Source of the DNA: an uncultured Clostridia bacterium
GTDB lineage: Bacteria > Bacillota > Clostridia > Christensenellales > Aristaeellaceae
Reading direction: 5' to 3'
Assembly (NCBI GenBank): GCA_937934775.1
Contig: CALGYL010000233.1
Coordinates: 1-46,649 of the forward strand
Length of the DNA: 46,649 nucleotides
The translations under genes and the position numbers were made by a program. A model generated the notes under the pieces. It was not told the DNA's origin and did no database searches. It worked only from the letters and a program-made list of their open reading frames with translations. Of the stretch, positions 6,199 to 14,299 are shown one piece after another. The first letter of the stretch is position 1. Each line of letters begins with the position of its first letter.

Positions 6199-8034
6199 AT
6201 GAAGCAAAAAGTTGCGCTCGCAGCGACTTGTCTGAACCTCATCCTTTGCGTCGTCTATCTGCTGATCTGTGCCAATTCGGCCCAGAGCGCAATGGACATG
6301 GCAACATTAGAGGAATTGACGCGCATCTGCCGCGCTTCCACCCCCGAGGTGGCAACCGCGGTGGAGGCGGGCAATCCCTCTGATTTGTTATACCAACTTT
6401 CCCGCGAGAACGCCTCCAGCTTTGCCCTGTATAAGCAGGACGGCAAAACGCTCCTGTCCGGGACGACCGGCGGCGCGGAGGCATTCAAAGAGGGCGAGAT
6501 GGCGGCTGCGCCGGGCGGCGGGGTGACTGCATTCAGGCACAAGGGCCAGTACGAACGCTGGACGCTGTACGCGGCGTCCCAATTACCGGACGGAAGCTAT
6601 TTGACGGTGTTTCGGACCGCCGCATCGCTGGGTCAGGCGATGGCAGGCAGGCCCTGGTTATTGATACTTATGGCGCTGTCTGTTGCGGTCATCAGTTTTA
6701 TTGCCTTCCAGACATCCATTGACCGCACCAATGCCTTTGTTCGCAAGGTGCTCAGCGTTCTGACCAGCTTTTCGGAGGGCCGGTTTGACGCGCGTGTTAC
6801 CGGCGTTGCCGGCGACTCTGTGGAACAGACCGCCCATTTCAACGAGGTGCTCTCCCGTATACAGGACAGCGTCTATAAAAACAAGGCGCGCAATCAGGCA
6901 TTGTCGACCGTCATGAACTATATGCAAAACGGCATACTGGCGGTGGATGAGAAGCTCAACCTGATTCTGGTGACGCCTTCCGCCAAGAAGCTGCTGGGCA
7001 TCACCGGGGCCATTGACGATCCGGTGCCGCTCGAACAGGCCTCCCGCGATGTGAAGCTGGATTCCGCGTTCAAAGAAGCCATGGGGCAGGAAGGCGTGTA
7101 CACCACCGAGGTGGCTGTACGCACCGGCATGGGCCGCGCGCATATGCCCGTACGCCTCTACATGACACCCATGACGAAGGACGGAGAGGTCGTGGGCGCG
7201 GTGGCGCTGGTGGAGGACATCACCGAACTTCGCCGGCTGGAGCAGGTGCGCACCGACTTTGCGGCCAATGTATCCCATGAGCTGAAGACGCCGCTGACCA
7301 GCATCAAGGGCTTTGTGGAGACGCTGCAGAACGGCGCCATCAACAATCCCGAAACCGCGCAGAAGTTCCTGAAGATCATCATGCTGGAAGCCGACCGGTT
7401 GACGCGTCTGATCAACGACATCCTTTCCATCTCCAAGCTGGAATCGGGTGCGGACAATCCGCCCAGGGAGTTCATCCGGTTGGACAAGATGACGTATGAG
7501 ATCTCCGAGATGCTGTCCATCCTGGCTTCGGAGAAGGATGTAACCATCTCCTGCCGCGAAAACGACGAGCCCAGCTTCGTCCATGGCAACGCCGACCAGA
7601 TGGAGCAGATGCTGATCAACTTGATCGAGAACGCCATCAAGTACAACAAGCGCGGCGGTTCCGTCAACGTATCTGTCTTCAACAGCGAAAAGACAGTGAA
7701 CCTGCTGATCTCGGATACCGGCATCGGCATCCCGGAGGAGCACCTGCCGCGTCTGTTCGAGCGTTTCTACCGGGTGGACAAGGGGCGGTCCCGGTCGATG
7801 GGCGGCACGGGATTGGGCCTTGCGATCGTCAAGCACATCGCAAGCAACATGGGCGCGATGATCGAGGTGCATTCGAAGTTCGGCGAAGGCACCGAATTCC
7901 TGATTACATTCCCCAGCGCGCATCCGCCCAAGGATGACAAGAATCGCAATTACGATGATCTGGCCGACTTTGACGACGGATTGGAGTTCTCCGGTTCCAT
8001 TGAGGAACACGGCGATTCCGAAACGCCGAAGTAA
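6199..8034 (+). CDS. Two-component sensor histidine kinase (PhoR-like)
   Basis: Partner of the preceding regulator. 611 residues: membrane segment about 5-25, an extracytoplasmic domain of about 125 residues, a second membrane segment about 153-172 (WLLILMALSVAVISF), HAMP (to about 235), a PAS domain (about 240-345), HisKA with His360 in NVSHELKTPL, and HATPase_c with the N box NLIENAIKYNK, G1 box DTGIGIP, F box LFERFYRVDKGRS and G2 box GGTGLGLAIV. The C-terminus adds an acidic tail of about 35 residues. The ATG follows GGAGG. The arrangement TM-sensor-TM-HAMP-PAS is that of PhoR/WalK kinases; the signal is unknown. Confidence 0.9.
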   Translation: MKQKVALAATCLNLILCVVYLLICANSAQSAMDMATLEELTRICRASTPEVATAVEAGNPSDLLYQLSRENASSFALYKQDGKTLLSGTTGGAEAFKEGEMAAAPGGGVTAFRHKGQYERWTLYAASQLPDGSYLTVFRTAASLGQAMAGRPWLLILMALSVAVISFIAFQTSIDRTNAFVRKVLSVLTSFSEGRFDARVTGVAGDSVEQTAHFNEVLSRIQDSVYKNKARNQALSTVMNYMQNGILAVDEKLNLILVTPSAKKLLGITGAIDDPVPLEQASRDVKLDSAFKEAMGQEGVYTTEVAVRTGMGRAHMPVRLYMTPMTKDGEVVGAVALVEDITELRRLEQVRTDFAANVSHELKTPLTSIKGFVETLQNGAINNPETAQKFLKIIMLEADRLTRLINDILSISKLESGADNPPREFIRLDKMTYEISEMLSILASEKDVTISCRENDEPSFVHGNADQMEQMLINLIENAIKYNKRGGSVNVSVFNSEKTVNLLISDTGIGIPEEHLPRLFERFYRVDKGRSRSMGGTGLGLAIVKHIASNMGAMIEVHSKFGEGTEFLITFPSAHPPKDDKNRNYDDLADFDDGLEFSGSIEEHGDSETPK

Positions 8035-8074
8035 ACTCCTGGCGCTTTGAAACCCTATCCGGTTTACCGTGTGT

Positions 8075-8107
8075 CTGCCCGCCGGCGAATAATCGGCGGG
8101 CAGTTTT
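8075..8107 (+). terminator. Terminator of the two-component operon
   Basis: A 10-bp perfect stem CTGCCCGCCG / CGGCGGGCAG (8075-8084, 8094-8103) followed by TTTT, about 40 bases after the kinase stop. Confidence 0.85.
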
Positions 8108-8158
8108 AAACGGATTCTGCTACCCGGCCTTGATCGGCATCATCAGGCGTCAATTCTC

Positions 8159-8187
8159 TTTACATTCCAGCGCGGCTTGGGTATAAT
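8159..8187 (+). promoter_or_regulatory. SigA-type promoter of rhaA
   Basis: TTTACA (8159-8164), 17-bp spacer, TATAAT (8182-8187). Transcription would begin near 8194, so the rhaA mRNA would carry a leader of roughly 180 bases containing the repeat-like element at 8193-8345. Confidence 0.75.
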
Positions 8188-8192
8188 ATTCA

Positions 8193-8345
8193 AGGGAACC
8201 GCTGATTGATTCGGCAGCAGGTCTGACGGTCGCTTTTTTGTCGCTTGTCCGGTCGCCGTAGCGCTGCTACGGCTCCCTTCCGGCTCCTCGCCGGGGCGAA
8301 AAATCGTCTCGCCATCCCACCACTTCATGAAATCAAAGATTCCCT
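8193..8345. repeat. Structured repeat-like element in the rhaA leader
   Basis: About 153 bp bounded by AGGGAA and TTCCCT, with imperfect inverted ends (both arms also share TGATT a few bases in). Inside are a perfect hairpin GCCGTAGC-GCT-GCTACGGC (8255-8273) and CCGGCTCCTCGCCGG. The interior resembles 3230-3303 and, more weakly, the reverse complement of the MITEs. It starts where the rhaA transcript should start, so it could be a MITE relic, a structured mRNA leader, or both. No convincing target duplication was found. Confidence 0.5.
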
Positions 8346-8371
8346 AGAAGAATACTGCGGAGGTTCGACGG

Positions 8372-9637
8372 ATGAAGGACAAACTGATTTCGTTGGGATA
8401 TGATTACGCGAGCAAGGTCTACGAAGATTTCGGCATCGACGTGGAAAAGGCGATGCGCGCCTGTTCGGAGATTCCGGTTTCGATGCACTGCTGGCAGGGT
8501 GACGATGTCATTGGCTGCGAAAGCGCGGGCGGCGGGGCTTCCGGCGGGATCGCGACGACCGGCAATTATCCCGGCCGCGCGACCGGCGGGGACGAACTGC
8601 GTCAGGATCTCAACCAGGCACTCCAGCTGATACCGGGCAGAAAAAAGCTCAACCTGCACGCCAGTTATGCTGAAAAGGGCGACCGCAAGGTGGACCGGGA
8701 CGCATACACCTTGGATCTGTTCCAGAACTGGCTGGATTGGGCCAGGGCGAAGGGCTTGGGCCTGGACTTCAACCCGACCTATTTTTCCCACCCGATGGCC
8801 GAGAGCGGCTTTACGCTGGCAAGTCCGGACAAGGCGGTGCGCGATTTCTGGATCGAGCATGGCAAGCGCTGCCGCGAGATCGCGGAAGGCTTCGGCAAGG
8901 CTCTGGGCCAGACGTCGGTGGTCAACTTCTGGATGCCCGACGGATACAAGGACATTCCGGCGGATACCGCCTCACCCCGCCAGCGAATGCTGGAGTCGCT
9001 GGACGCCATCTTCGCCTCCGGCAAGATGGATCCTGCGCTGGAGGAGGACGCCGTGGAATCCAAACTGTTCGGCCTGGGCGTCGAAAGCTATACCGTGGGT
9101 TCCCATGAATTCATGCTGTCCTACGCGCTGACCCGTAATCTTCTCTATACGCTGGATGCGGGCCATTTCCATCCGACGGAGGTCATTTCCGCCAAGATCA
9201 GCGCGATTCTGCAGTTTATGCCGAACCTGCTTTTGCACGTTTCCCGGGGCATCCGCTGGGACAGCGACCATGTGATCACGTGGGACGACGAGTTGCAGAA
9301 CATCATGAACGAGATCGTGCTGAACGGCTATACGAACCGGGTGCGCATTGCGCTGGATTATTTCGACGCATCGATCAACCGCGTCGCAGCCTGGGTCATC
9401 GGCATGCGAAACGCCCAGAAGGCGCTTCTGCGCGCCCATCTGACGCCGCGGGCCAAGCTGCTTGACGCGGAACGGTCGGGAGACTATACAGCCCGCTTGG
9501 TGCTCCATGAGGAGAACAAGACGCTGCCCTTCTCCGCGATATGGGACGCGTACTGCGAAGCGCAGAATGTGCCGGTAGGCGGCGCGTGGCTGGACGCAGT
9601 CAAAAAGTATGAGGCCGAAGTGCAGCTCAAGCGGTAA
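8372..9637 (+). CDS. rhaA: L-rhamnose isomerase
   Basis: Converts L-rhamnose to L-rhamnulose, the first step of rhamnose catabolism, in the cytoplasm. The 421-residue length is normal. Family segments visible: VSMHCWQGDDVIG near residue 36, LNLHASYAE, DFNPTYFSHP, VNFWMPDG, the metal-site region LDAGHFHPTEVI and WDSDHVIT, and ALDYFDASINR. GCGGAGG lies 8 bases before the ATG. Kinase (rhaB), aldolase (rhaD) and transport genes are not adjacent, so this isomerase stands alone here behind its own promoter and long leader. Confidence 0.95.
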   Translation: MKDKLISLGYDYASKVYEDFGIDVEKAMRACSEIPVSMHCWQGDDVIGCESAGGGASGGIATTGNYPGRATGGDELRQDLNQALQLIPGRKKLNLHASYAEKGDRKVDRDAYTLDLFQNWLDWARAKGLGLDFNPTYFSHPMAESGFTLASPDKAVRDFWIEHGKRCREIAEGFGKALGQTSVVNFWMPDGYKDIPADTASPRQRMLESLDAIFASGKMDPALEEDAVESKLFGLGVESYTVGSHEFMLSYALTRNLLYTLDAGHFHPTEVISAKISAILQFMPNLLLHVSRGIRWDSDHVITWDDELQNIMNEIVLNGYTNRVRIALDYFDASINRVAAWVIGMRNAQKALLRAHLTPRAKLLDAERSGDYTARLVLHEENKTLPFSAIWDAYCEAQNVPVGGAWLDAVKKYEAEVQLKR

Positions 9638-9657
9638 ACCAATCGATCACAGATCAG

Positions 9658-9686
9658 GGCGGGCGGGGCGTTCTGCCTCGCCCGCC
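9658..9686 (+). terminator. Hairpin after rhaA
   Basis: GGCGGGCGGGGC / GCCTCGCCCGCC: a 12-bp stem with one G-T pair and a GTTCT loop, followed by TCGTTTC. It sits 21 bases after the rhaA stop and just before the rarA ribosome site. Confidence 0.65.
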
Positions 9687-9702
9687 TCGTTTCGGAGGGT
9701 AC

Positions 9703-11010
9703 ATGGAAGACCTTTTTTCCCAGGGTATGAAGAAACTGGCGCCGCTGGCGGACCGTATGCGTCCCCGAACGCTGGACGAGTTTATCGGCCAGAAGGAGAT
9801 CGTGGGCGAGGGGACGCTGCTTCGCCGCGCGATCATGGCGGACCGGCTGACCAGTTCGATCTTCTGGGGGCCGCCGGGCACCGGCAAGACCACGTTGGCC
9901 TCGATCATCGCAAACGCGACGAAGGCCGAATTCGTCAAGCTGAACGCCGTCACAAGCGGCGTGGCCGAGGTTCGGGAGGTCATCAAGGATGCGGAATCCA
10001 GGCTGAAGTTGCATGGGCGAAGCACGTATCTTTTGCTGGACGAATGCCATCGCTGGTCAAAGTCTCAGTCGGACAGCATCCTGCCGTCCATTGAACAGGG
10101 CATCATCCGCTTTGTCGGCTCCACCACAGAAAATCCGATGATCGCCATGACGCCCGCCATCGTCAGCCGCTGCCGCCTGTTTCGCTTCGAGAAACTAACG
10201 CAAGAGGAAGTGGAACAGGCCATCAGGCAGGCGATCCGGGACGAAGAACGCGGCTTCGGCCAGCAGTCCGTGGTGATTGACGACGAGGCACTGCACCACA
10301 TCGCCCAGGTGGCCAACGGCGATGTCCGTGCCGCGCTGAACGCGCTGGAACTGGCCGTGCTGACCACCCCCTTGGACGCAAACGGAGACACGCGGGTGAC
10401 GCTGGAGGTTGCGGAGCAGTCCATCCAGCAGCGCGTATTGCGCATGGATGAGTCGATGCTCTACGACATGCTTTCCGCCTTCTGCAAGAGCCTTCGGGGT
10501 TCGGACAGCGACGCCGCGCTGGCCTGGTTCAGTCGGATGATCTATGCGGGGCTGGACCCGCGCATCATCGTGCGCCGGGTGATCGCCCACGCCAGCGAGG
10601 ACGTTGGGATGGCCAATCCGAACGCCATGGTGCAGGCGGTCAGCGCGTGGCAGGCGCTGGAGGCCATCGGCATGCCGGAGGCGAGACTATCGATCACGCA
10701 AGCCATCATCGCGGTGTGTGAGAGCCCCAAGTCCAACGCGATCGTGGTGGCCATTGACCGCGCGATGCAGGATGCGGAGCGGGGCGGTTTTCAGCCGGTG
10801 CCGATCCACCTCCGGGATACCTCCTACAAGGGCGCGGCAAAGCTGGGCTATGGCGCGGACTACAAGTACGCACACAACTTCCCAGGCCATTATGTGCGGC
10901 AGCAGTATGCGCCGCTGGAAGCCCAGGGCATGCCATACTATGAGCCGGGCGAACTGGGCTTCGAGGAGGAGATCCGCAAGCGCCGCGCGGAGCTGGAAAA
11001 ACTCAAATAA
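9703..11010 (+). CDS. rarA: Replication-associated recombination protein A (RarA/MgsA AAA ATPase)
   Basis: AAA+ ATPase related to clamp-loader subunits and RuvB, acting at stalled replication forks. 435 residues: family start MEDLFSQGMKKLAPLADRMRP, Walker A GPPGTGKT at 56-63, Walker B LLLDECHRW near 110, sensor 1 VGSTTENP, arginine-finger region SRCRLFRFE, and the C-terminal tetramerisation domain with DTSYKGAAKLGYGADYKYAHNFP segments. Walker B reads DECHRW where many members have DEIHRF. GGAGGG precedes the ATG. The gene is followed directly by repeat and terminator structures. Confidence 0.93.
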   Translation: MEDLFSQGMKKLAPLADRMRPRTLDEFIGQKEIVGEGTLLRRAIMADRLTSSIFWGPPGTGKTTLASIIANATKAEFVKLNAVTSGVAEVREVIKDAESRLKLHGRSTYLLLDECHRWSKSQSDSILPSIEQGIIRFVGSTTENPMIAMTPAIVSRCRLFRFEKLTQEEVEQAIRQAIRDEERGFGQQSVVIDDEALHHIAQVANGDVRAALNALELAVLTTPLDANGDTRVTLEVAEQSIQQRVLRMDESMLYDMLSAFCKSLRGSDSDAALAWFSRMIYAGLDPRIIVRRVIAHASEDVGMANPNAMVQAVSAWQALEAIGMPEARLSITQAIIAVCESPKSNAIVVAIDRAMQDAERGGFQPVPIHLRDTSYKGAAKLGYGADYKYAHNFPGHYVRQQYAPLEAQGMPYYEPGELGFEEEIRKRRAELEKLK

Positions 11011-11115
11011 TAAACGGCGGGCGTGATTGCCCGCCTCAGACCATCAACAAAGTTTTTGCCTGCTTCATTTGCTTCCGGCGACCCGTGCGCCGGAAGCGTG
11101 TTCCTACCGGAAGTC
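11009..11115 (-). repeat. REP-like double-hairpin element, copy A
   Basis: Read on the minus strand this matches 27151-27272: ACTTCCGG-AG-AACACGCTTCCGGCG, a 9-bp REP-like stem (CTTCCGGCG / CGCCGGAAG), GAAG, TTTGTTGATGGTCTGA, then a GC hairpin (GGCGGGC / GCCCGCC) and CGTTTAT. The GC hairpin differs in sequence between the copies but keeps its position and pairing. This copy abuts the rarA stop in reverse orientation. Confidence 0.7.
11016..11035 (+). terminator. Hairpin directly after rarA
   Basis: GGCGGGC-GTGATT-GCCCGCC, 5 bases after the rarA stop, without a T tract on the plus strand; the minus strand reads into CGTTTATTATTT. It is also the variable hairpin of repeat copy A. Confidence 0.55.
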
Positions 11116-11202
11116 GCGCACACTGATGGTAGAAACAAACCCATAAGTCACGCCGCCCGGAAATCCGGCAGGATTTCAGGCGCACGAAGCGCTTCTTCTA
11201 TC

Positions 11203-11232
11203 GCATCAAAAACCAAACGGGTTTTTTGATGC
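11203..11232. terminator. Bidirectional terminator between rarA and the zinc-ribbon gene
   Basis: GCATCAAAAACC and GGTTTTTTGATGC form a long A/T-rich stem ending in GC pairs between convergent genes, with A and T runs on both sides of the loop. A smaller hairpin GAAATCC-GGCA-GGATTTC precedes it at 11160-11177. The rest of 11116-11271 shows no gene. Confidence 0.65.
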
Positions 11233-11271
11233 TCAAGGGCGTGTTTGCCCGCCTTTATTGTATCCTATGAA

Positions 11272-12120
11272 TCAGTTTGGTAAAGTGGTCGTCAGCCCGT
11301 CGGGGGCGGGCGTTTTTTCCTGCTCGACTTTGACGGGGGGAACGATGTCCTTTGCGCGCTGCTGCATGCCAATCAGCCACGTCCACGCCAGCGCAATCAG
11401 CCCGATCAGCGCCGCCGCCGTCAGCATGGTGATGGTTCTGCGGATCAGCAAACTCTTCTGCCGGAGGTATCGGGCGCGCAGCGCCTTATGGAAGGCGGTT
11501 TCATCCCGCGAAGCAGGCTTGGAAGAAGCGGTCATTGCACCTTTAGCGGCAACCAGCGCGGGTTCGGCGGGAATTGTGCTTTGAAACGCCTGGGACAACT
11601 GCCGGGCCAGTCGCAGGTTTTTCCGGCGGGAGCGGCCGCAACGGTCGCAGCCGGGCGATTTTCTGGGGTTGGCACGCCCGCAGGCGCACACCCAGTAGTC
11701 CTTTGCTTCCTGCGGCCTTACGGCCGCGTCAGGCCCCGCGACCCGCTTCAACGCTTCCAGTTCCACCAGCGTAGGCGGTTCCGGCGGTTCTACTTCGGTC
11801 AACCGTTTGGGACTGCCACGCCAGGGATTTGCGCCGTCCAAATCCACCCGGACGAAGAACAGGCCGCTCCAATGGCCGTTTGGCGCGGCTTCGGCTTCAA
11901 TGGGGAGTATGAATGGTTCATGAGCCGGGGCGGAAAGGGCACCGCTGGCGAAGGGGATGTCTGCCGCGCCGCCGTCGCCCTGCCAGGTGATGACGGCCTC
12001 AAACCCCAGAATCGGCCGGTCCGACAGGTTGAACAGGCGCACAAAACCCCGCACGCCACGCTCGTCATGCGTCAGGTCGTAACCCAGCAACTCCACCGGG
12101 CAAGCAAGATCCAGCAGCAA
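11272..12120 (-). CDS. Unknown protein with zinc ribbon and C-terminal membrane segment
   Basis: I do not recognise a named family. With the start chosen here it is 282 residues: a beta-rich N-terminal part (about 1-110, with FVRLFNLSDRPILGFEAVITW), a proline-rich link, a RanBP2-like zinc ribbon with Cys145, Cys147, Cys158 and Cys161 (WVCACGRAN ... CDRCGRS), a basic stretch, one membrane helix at about 229-251, and a short polar tail. The frame is open further upstream to 12273, but a ribosome site AGGAG (12133-12129) lies 8 bases before a TTG at 12120 and a TATACT-like -10 lies at 12154-12149, inside the longer frame, so the TTG start is favoured. It probably sits at the membrane with the ribbon in the cytoplasm; function unknown. 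Confidence 0.7.
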   Translation of the reverse strand: MLLDLACPVELLGYDLTHDERGVRGFVRLFNLSDRPILGFEAVITWQGDGGAADIPFASGALSAPAHEPFILPIEAEAAPNGHWSGLFFVRVDLDGANPWRGSPKRLTEVEPPEPPTLVELEALKRVAGPDAAVRPQEAKDYWVCACGRANPRKSPGCDRCGRSRRKNLRLARQLSQAFQSTIPAEPALVAAKGAMTASSKPASRDETAFHKALRARYLRQKSLLIRRTITMLTAAALIGLIALAWTWLIGMQQRAKDIVPPVKVEQEKTPAPDGLTTTLPN

Positions 12121-12266
12121 ATCCCCATCTCCTAAGACTGTTTCCCATAGTATACCATATTTGGGATACGGATGCGATTGTTTTCGGCGTGACAAAATCG
12201 GTACGGTTGGAACGCGCGTCCATCGTCGATCGACTGGTAAAGCTTCAGTTTTCATCACTCGTTTCC

Positions 12267-12295
12267 TTGACAATCCAGTGCGTTGCCTCTACAAT
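12267..12295 (+). promoter_or_regulatory. SigA promoter of the exonuclease/TPR operon
   Basis: TTGACA (12267-12272), 17-bp spacer, TACAAT (12290-12295). Its position rules out translation starts upstream of about 12302 for the following gene. Confidence 0.85.
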
Positions 12296-12322
12296 ATTGT
12301 GCATGTGGATCGGAGGGGAATC

Positions 12323-13453
12323 ATGGCCTCGGACCTGAGGGCGCGCCTCAGGGCGATTGGCGGCGCGTCAAAACCGGTTCAATCAGGCGGACTCGTCGTG
12401 CGCATACACGAGGAGGATGTTGAGGCGCGCCTTGGCGCACTGCGACAGTCGGCGATTGAGCGGCTTGGGTACCGTGGGTCATGGCCTGGCGCGCACCGGG
12501 CGCTGTTTTTGGACACCGAAACCACCGGGCTTTCCGGCGGTGCGGGTACAATTGCGTTTATGATCGGGTTCGGGTTCCTGAACGGGAACTGCTTCCGGGT
12601 CGAACAGTACATGATGCGTACCTATGCAGACGAACCGCTCCTGATTGCGAAAACGGCGGAGATGCTGGAAAAATTCGACACCGTGGTTACCTTTAACGGC
12701 GATAACTTCGATCTGCCGCTGCTCGAATCAAGGTTTACCATGTGCAGGATGCGGGACGCCTGGCGACCGCTGGACAGGCTGGATCTGATGCACCCCGCAA
12801 GGCGTCTGTGGAAGCGGCGGTTGGGCCGGTGCAGCTTGGACGCGCTGGAGCGGCAAATCCTGCGCAGGGGCCGCACGGACGATCTGCCGGGCAGCGAGGC
12901 GCCCAGGCGCTTTTTTGAGGCAATGCGAACCGGCGATTTGGCGCCACTGGAGCCGGTGCTGGAGCACAACCGCCTGGACGTGGTCGCGCTTTCGTCGCTG
13001 CTCTGCGCGCTGGAGGAGGCTTATTCGGAGCCGGGTCTTCTCACTGAAGCGGCGGACCTGTATTCGATGGGGCGCGTACTGGAAAAGCGCGGCGAACACG
13101 ATGTCGCGAGGCACTGCTACGTCGCCGCCGCCAGTCCCAGGCCGCTTTCGTCCATCGCGGCGCTCAGAGGGGAAAAGTATCAGGCAGAGGCAAACCGCGC
13201 ATTCTCGATGATGCTCCGGCGCGCCGGAGAGTGGGCGAGAGCAGAGCGTGTCTGGCTGGAAATGGTTAAGCGGAAACAGTTGGGCACGTGGCCGCTGACC
13301 GAACTGGCCAAGTACTACGAACACCGCGCCGCTCGGCTCGGCGACGCGCTTCAAATGACAGAAATCGCGCTGGCGATCGCGAATGAGGAAAACCGCGAGG
13401 CGCTGTGCCGCCGCAAGCGGCGGCTTGAACGCAAACTGGAGGGAAACAAATGA
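12323..13453 (+). CDS. Ribonuclease H-like exonuclease of the YprB type
   Basis: A 376-residue protein with an RNase H-like (PF13482-type) 3'-5' exonuclease domain and a C-terminal helical, TPR-like region. Acidic residues of a DEDD-type site are visible: Asp64 and Glu66 in LFLDTETTG, Asp in TFNGDNFDLPLLE, and Asp in LEHNRLDVVALSSLL. The RNA or DNA substrate is unknown. The ATG at 12323 follows CGGAGGGG and lies 28 bases after the promoter; an upstream in-frame ATG at 12161 precedes the promoter and is rejected. It overlaps the next gene by ATGA, so the two are translationally coupled. Confidence 0.88.
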   Translation: MASDLRARLRAIGGASKPVQSGGLVVRIHEEDVEARLGALRQSAIERLGYRGSWPGAHRALFLDTETTGLSGGAGTIAFMIGFGFLNGNCFRVEQYMMRTYADEPLLIAKTAEMLEKFDTVVTFNGDNFDLPLLESRFTMCRMRDAWRPLDRLDLMHPARRLWKRRLGRCSLDALERQILRRGRTDDLPGSEAPRRFFEAMRTGDLAPLEPVLEHNRLDVVALSSLLCALEEAYSEPGLLTEAADLYSMGRVLEKRGEHDVARHCYVAAASPRPLSSIAALRGEKYQAEANRAFSMMLRRAGEWARAERVWLEMVKRKQLGTWPLTELAKYYEHRAARLGDALQMTEIALAIANEENREALCRRKRRLERKLEGNK

Positions 13454-14196
13454 ACATCATGGCGGAATTTCTGGGCCGCAAGGCCTACAACGTCCATCTG
13501 AAAGGCAATGCCCTGTTGGACAAGAAAATGTTCAAGGAGGCGGAGGAAAAGCATCTCGAGGCGCTGGAAGCCTATAAAAAGGCCGAGGAGGCGGGGGATG
13601 AGAACCCCAAGCACCTGATGGCCTACGGCGTACTGCTCATGCGCACCTGCCAGTACGACAAGGCGCGGGCCGAAATGCTGAAGGTGGAAAAAATGCCGGG
13701 TCTTAATCGGGAGATGAAAAAGCAGCTTCGGCTCAACTACGCGGTATGCGTGTGGAAGATGGGGCAGCTTGACCGGGCCATTGAGCTGATGAAGCAGGCG
13801 TCCAGCGACGGCATGAATTCCATGATCTACGGATCGCTGGGTTATATGCTGATCGAGAAGGCCCGGGAGACCGGCGATTTCACCGAAGCGCAGGAATTCA
13901 ACCAGAAGGCTTACGAGTATGACGATGAGGACGCGGTTGTGCTGGACAACATGGGCCAGATGAACCTGGCCATGGGCAAGCGCGAGGAAGCGTTTGACTT
14001 CTTCAAGCGCGCCCATGAGCGCAAGCCCACCCAGGTGGATACGCTGTACTACCTGTCCAAGCTTTACGCGGAAGATGGCGAAACCGCCGCCGCCGTCAAG
14101 ATGCTGGAGCGGGCGCTGTCCCAGACCTATTCCGCGCTATGCACCACCACCCGCGAGCAGGCACAGGCGCTGTTGGACGAAATCAAAGCGAAGTAA
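13450..14196 (+). CDS. Tetratricopeptide-repeat protein
   Basis: 248 residues, almost entirely helical TPR repeats with no signal peptide or membrane segment: repeats are visible at about 12-50 (GNALLDKKMFKEAEEKHLEAL), 60-85, 97-125 (AVCVWKMGQLDRAIELMKQA), 135-165 and 170-205 (NMGQMNLAMGKREEAFDFF). Such proteins are protein-protein scaffolds. Coupling to the upstream exonuclease, which also ends in TPR-like helices, suggests they act together; this is inference. Confidence 0.88.
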   Translation: MNIMAEFLGRKAYNVHLKGNALLDKKMFKEAEEKHLEALEAYKKAEEAGDENPKHLMAYGVLLMRTCQYDKARAEMLKVEKMPGLNREMKKQLRLNYAVCVWKMGQLDRAIELMKQASSDGMNSMIYGSLGYMLIEKARETGDFTEAQEFNQKAYEYDDEDAVVLDNMGQMNLAMGKREEAFDFFKRAHERKPTQVDTLYYLSKLYAEDGETAAAVKMLERALSQTYSALCTTTREQAQALLDEIKAK

Positions 14197-14299
14197 TTCC
14201 GCCTGAACAAAAAATTCGCGGCATGGTTTTATCAGCCGGCGAATCCGCCCGAGGGCAACTCTGCCGCGATCAAAGTATGGTTTGGAGGAAACTGCGAGC

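Noticed and set aside
5470..8034. Assignment as the phosphate-starvation system PhoP/PhoR
   Set aside because: Domain layout fits, but no pst, phoU or phosphatase genes are adjacent, so only a general two-component label is supported.
8193..8345. Known riboswitch upstream of rhaA
   Set aside because: I recognise no riboswitch consensus, and the interior resembles an intergenic repeat at 3230-3303 that has no gene downstream in the right place.
12161..12322. N-terminal extension of the YprB-like exonuclease
   Set aside because: A consensus promoter (12267-12295) lies inside it and a good ribosome site precedes ATG 12323; the extra residues look like non-coding sequence.
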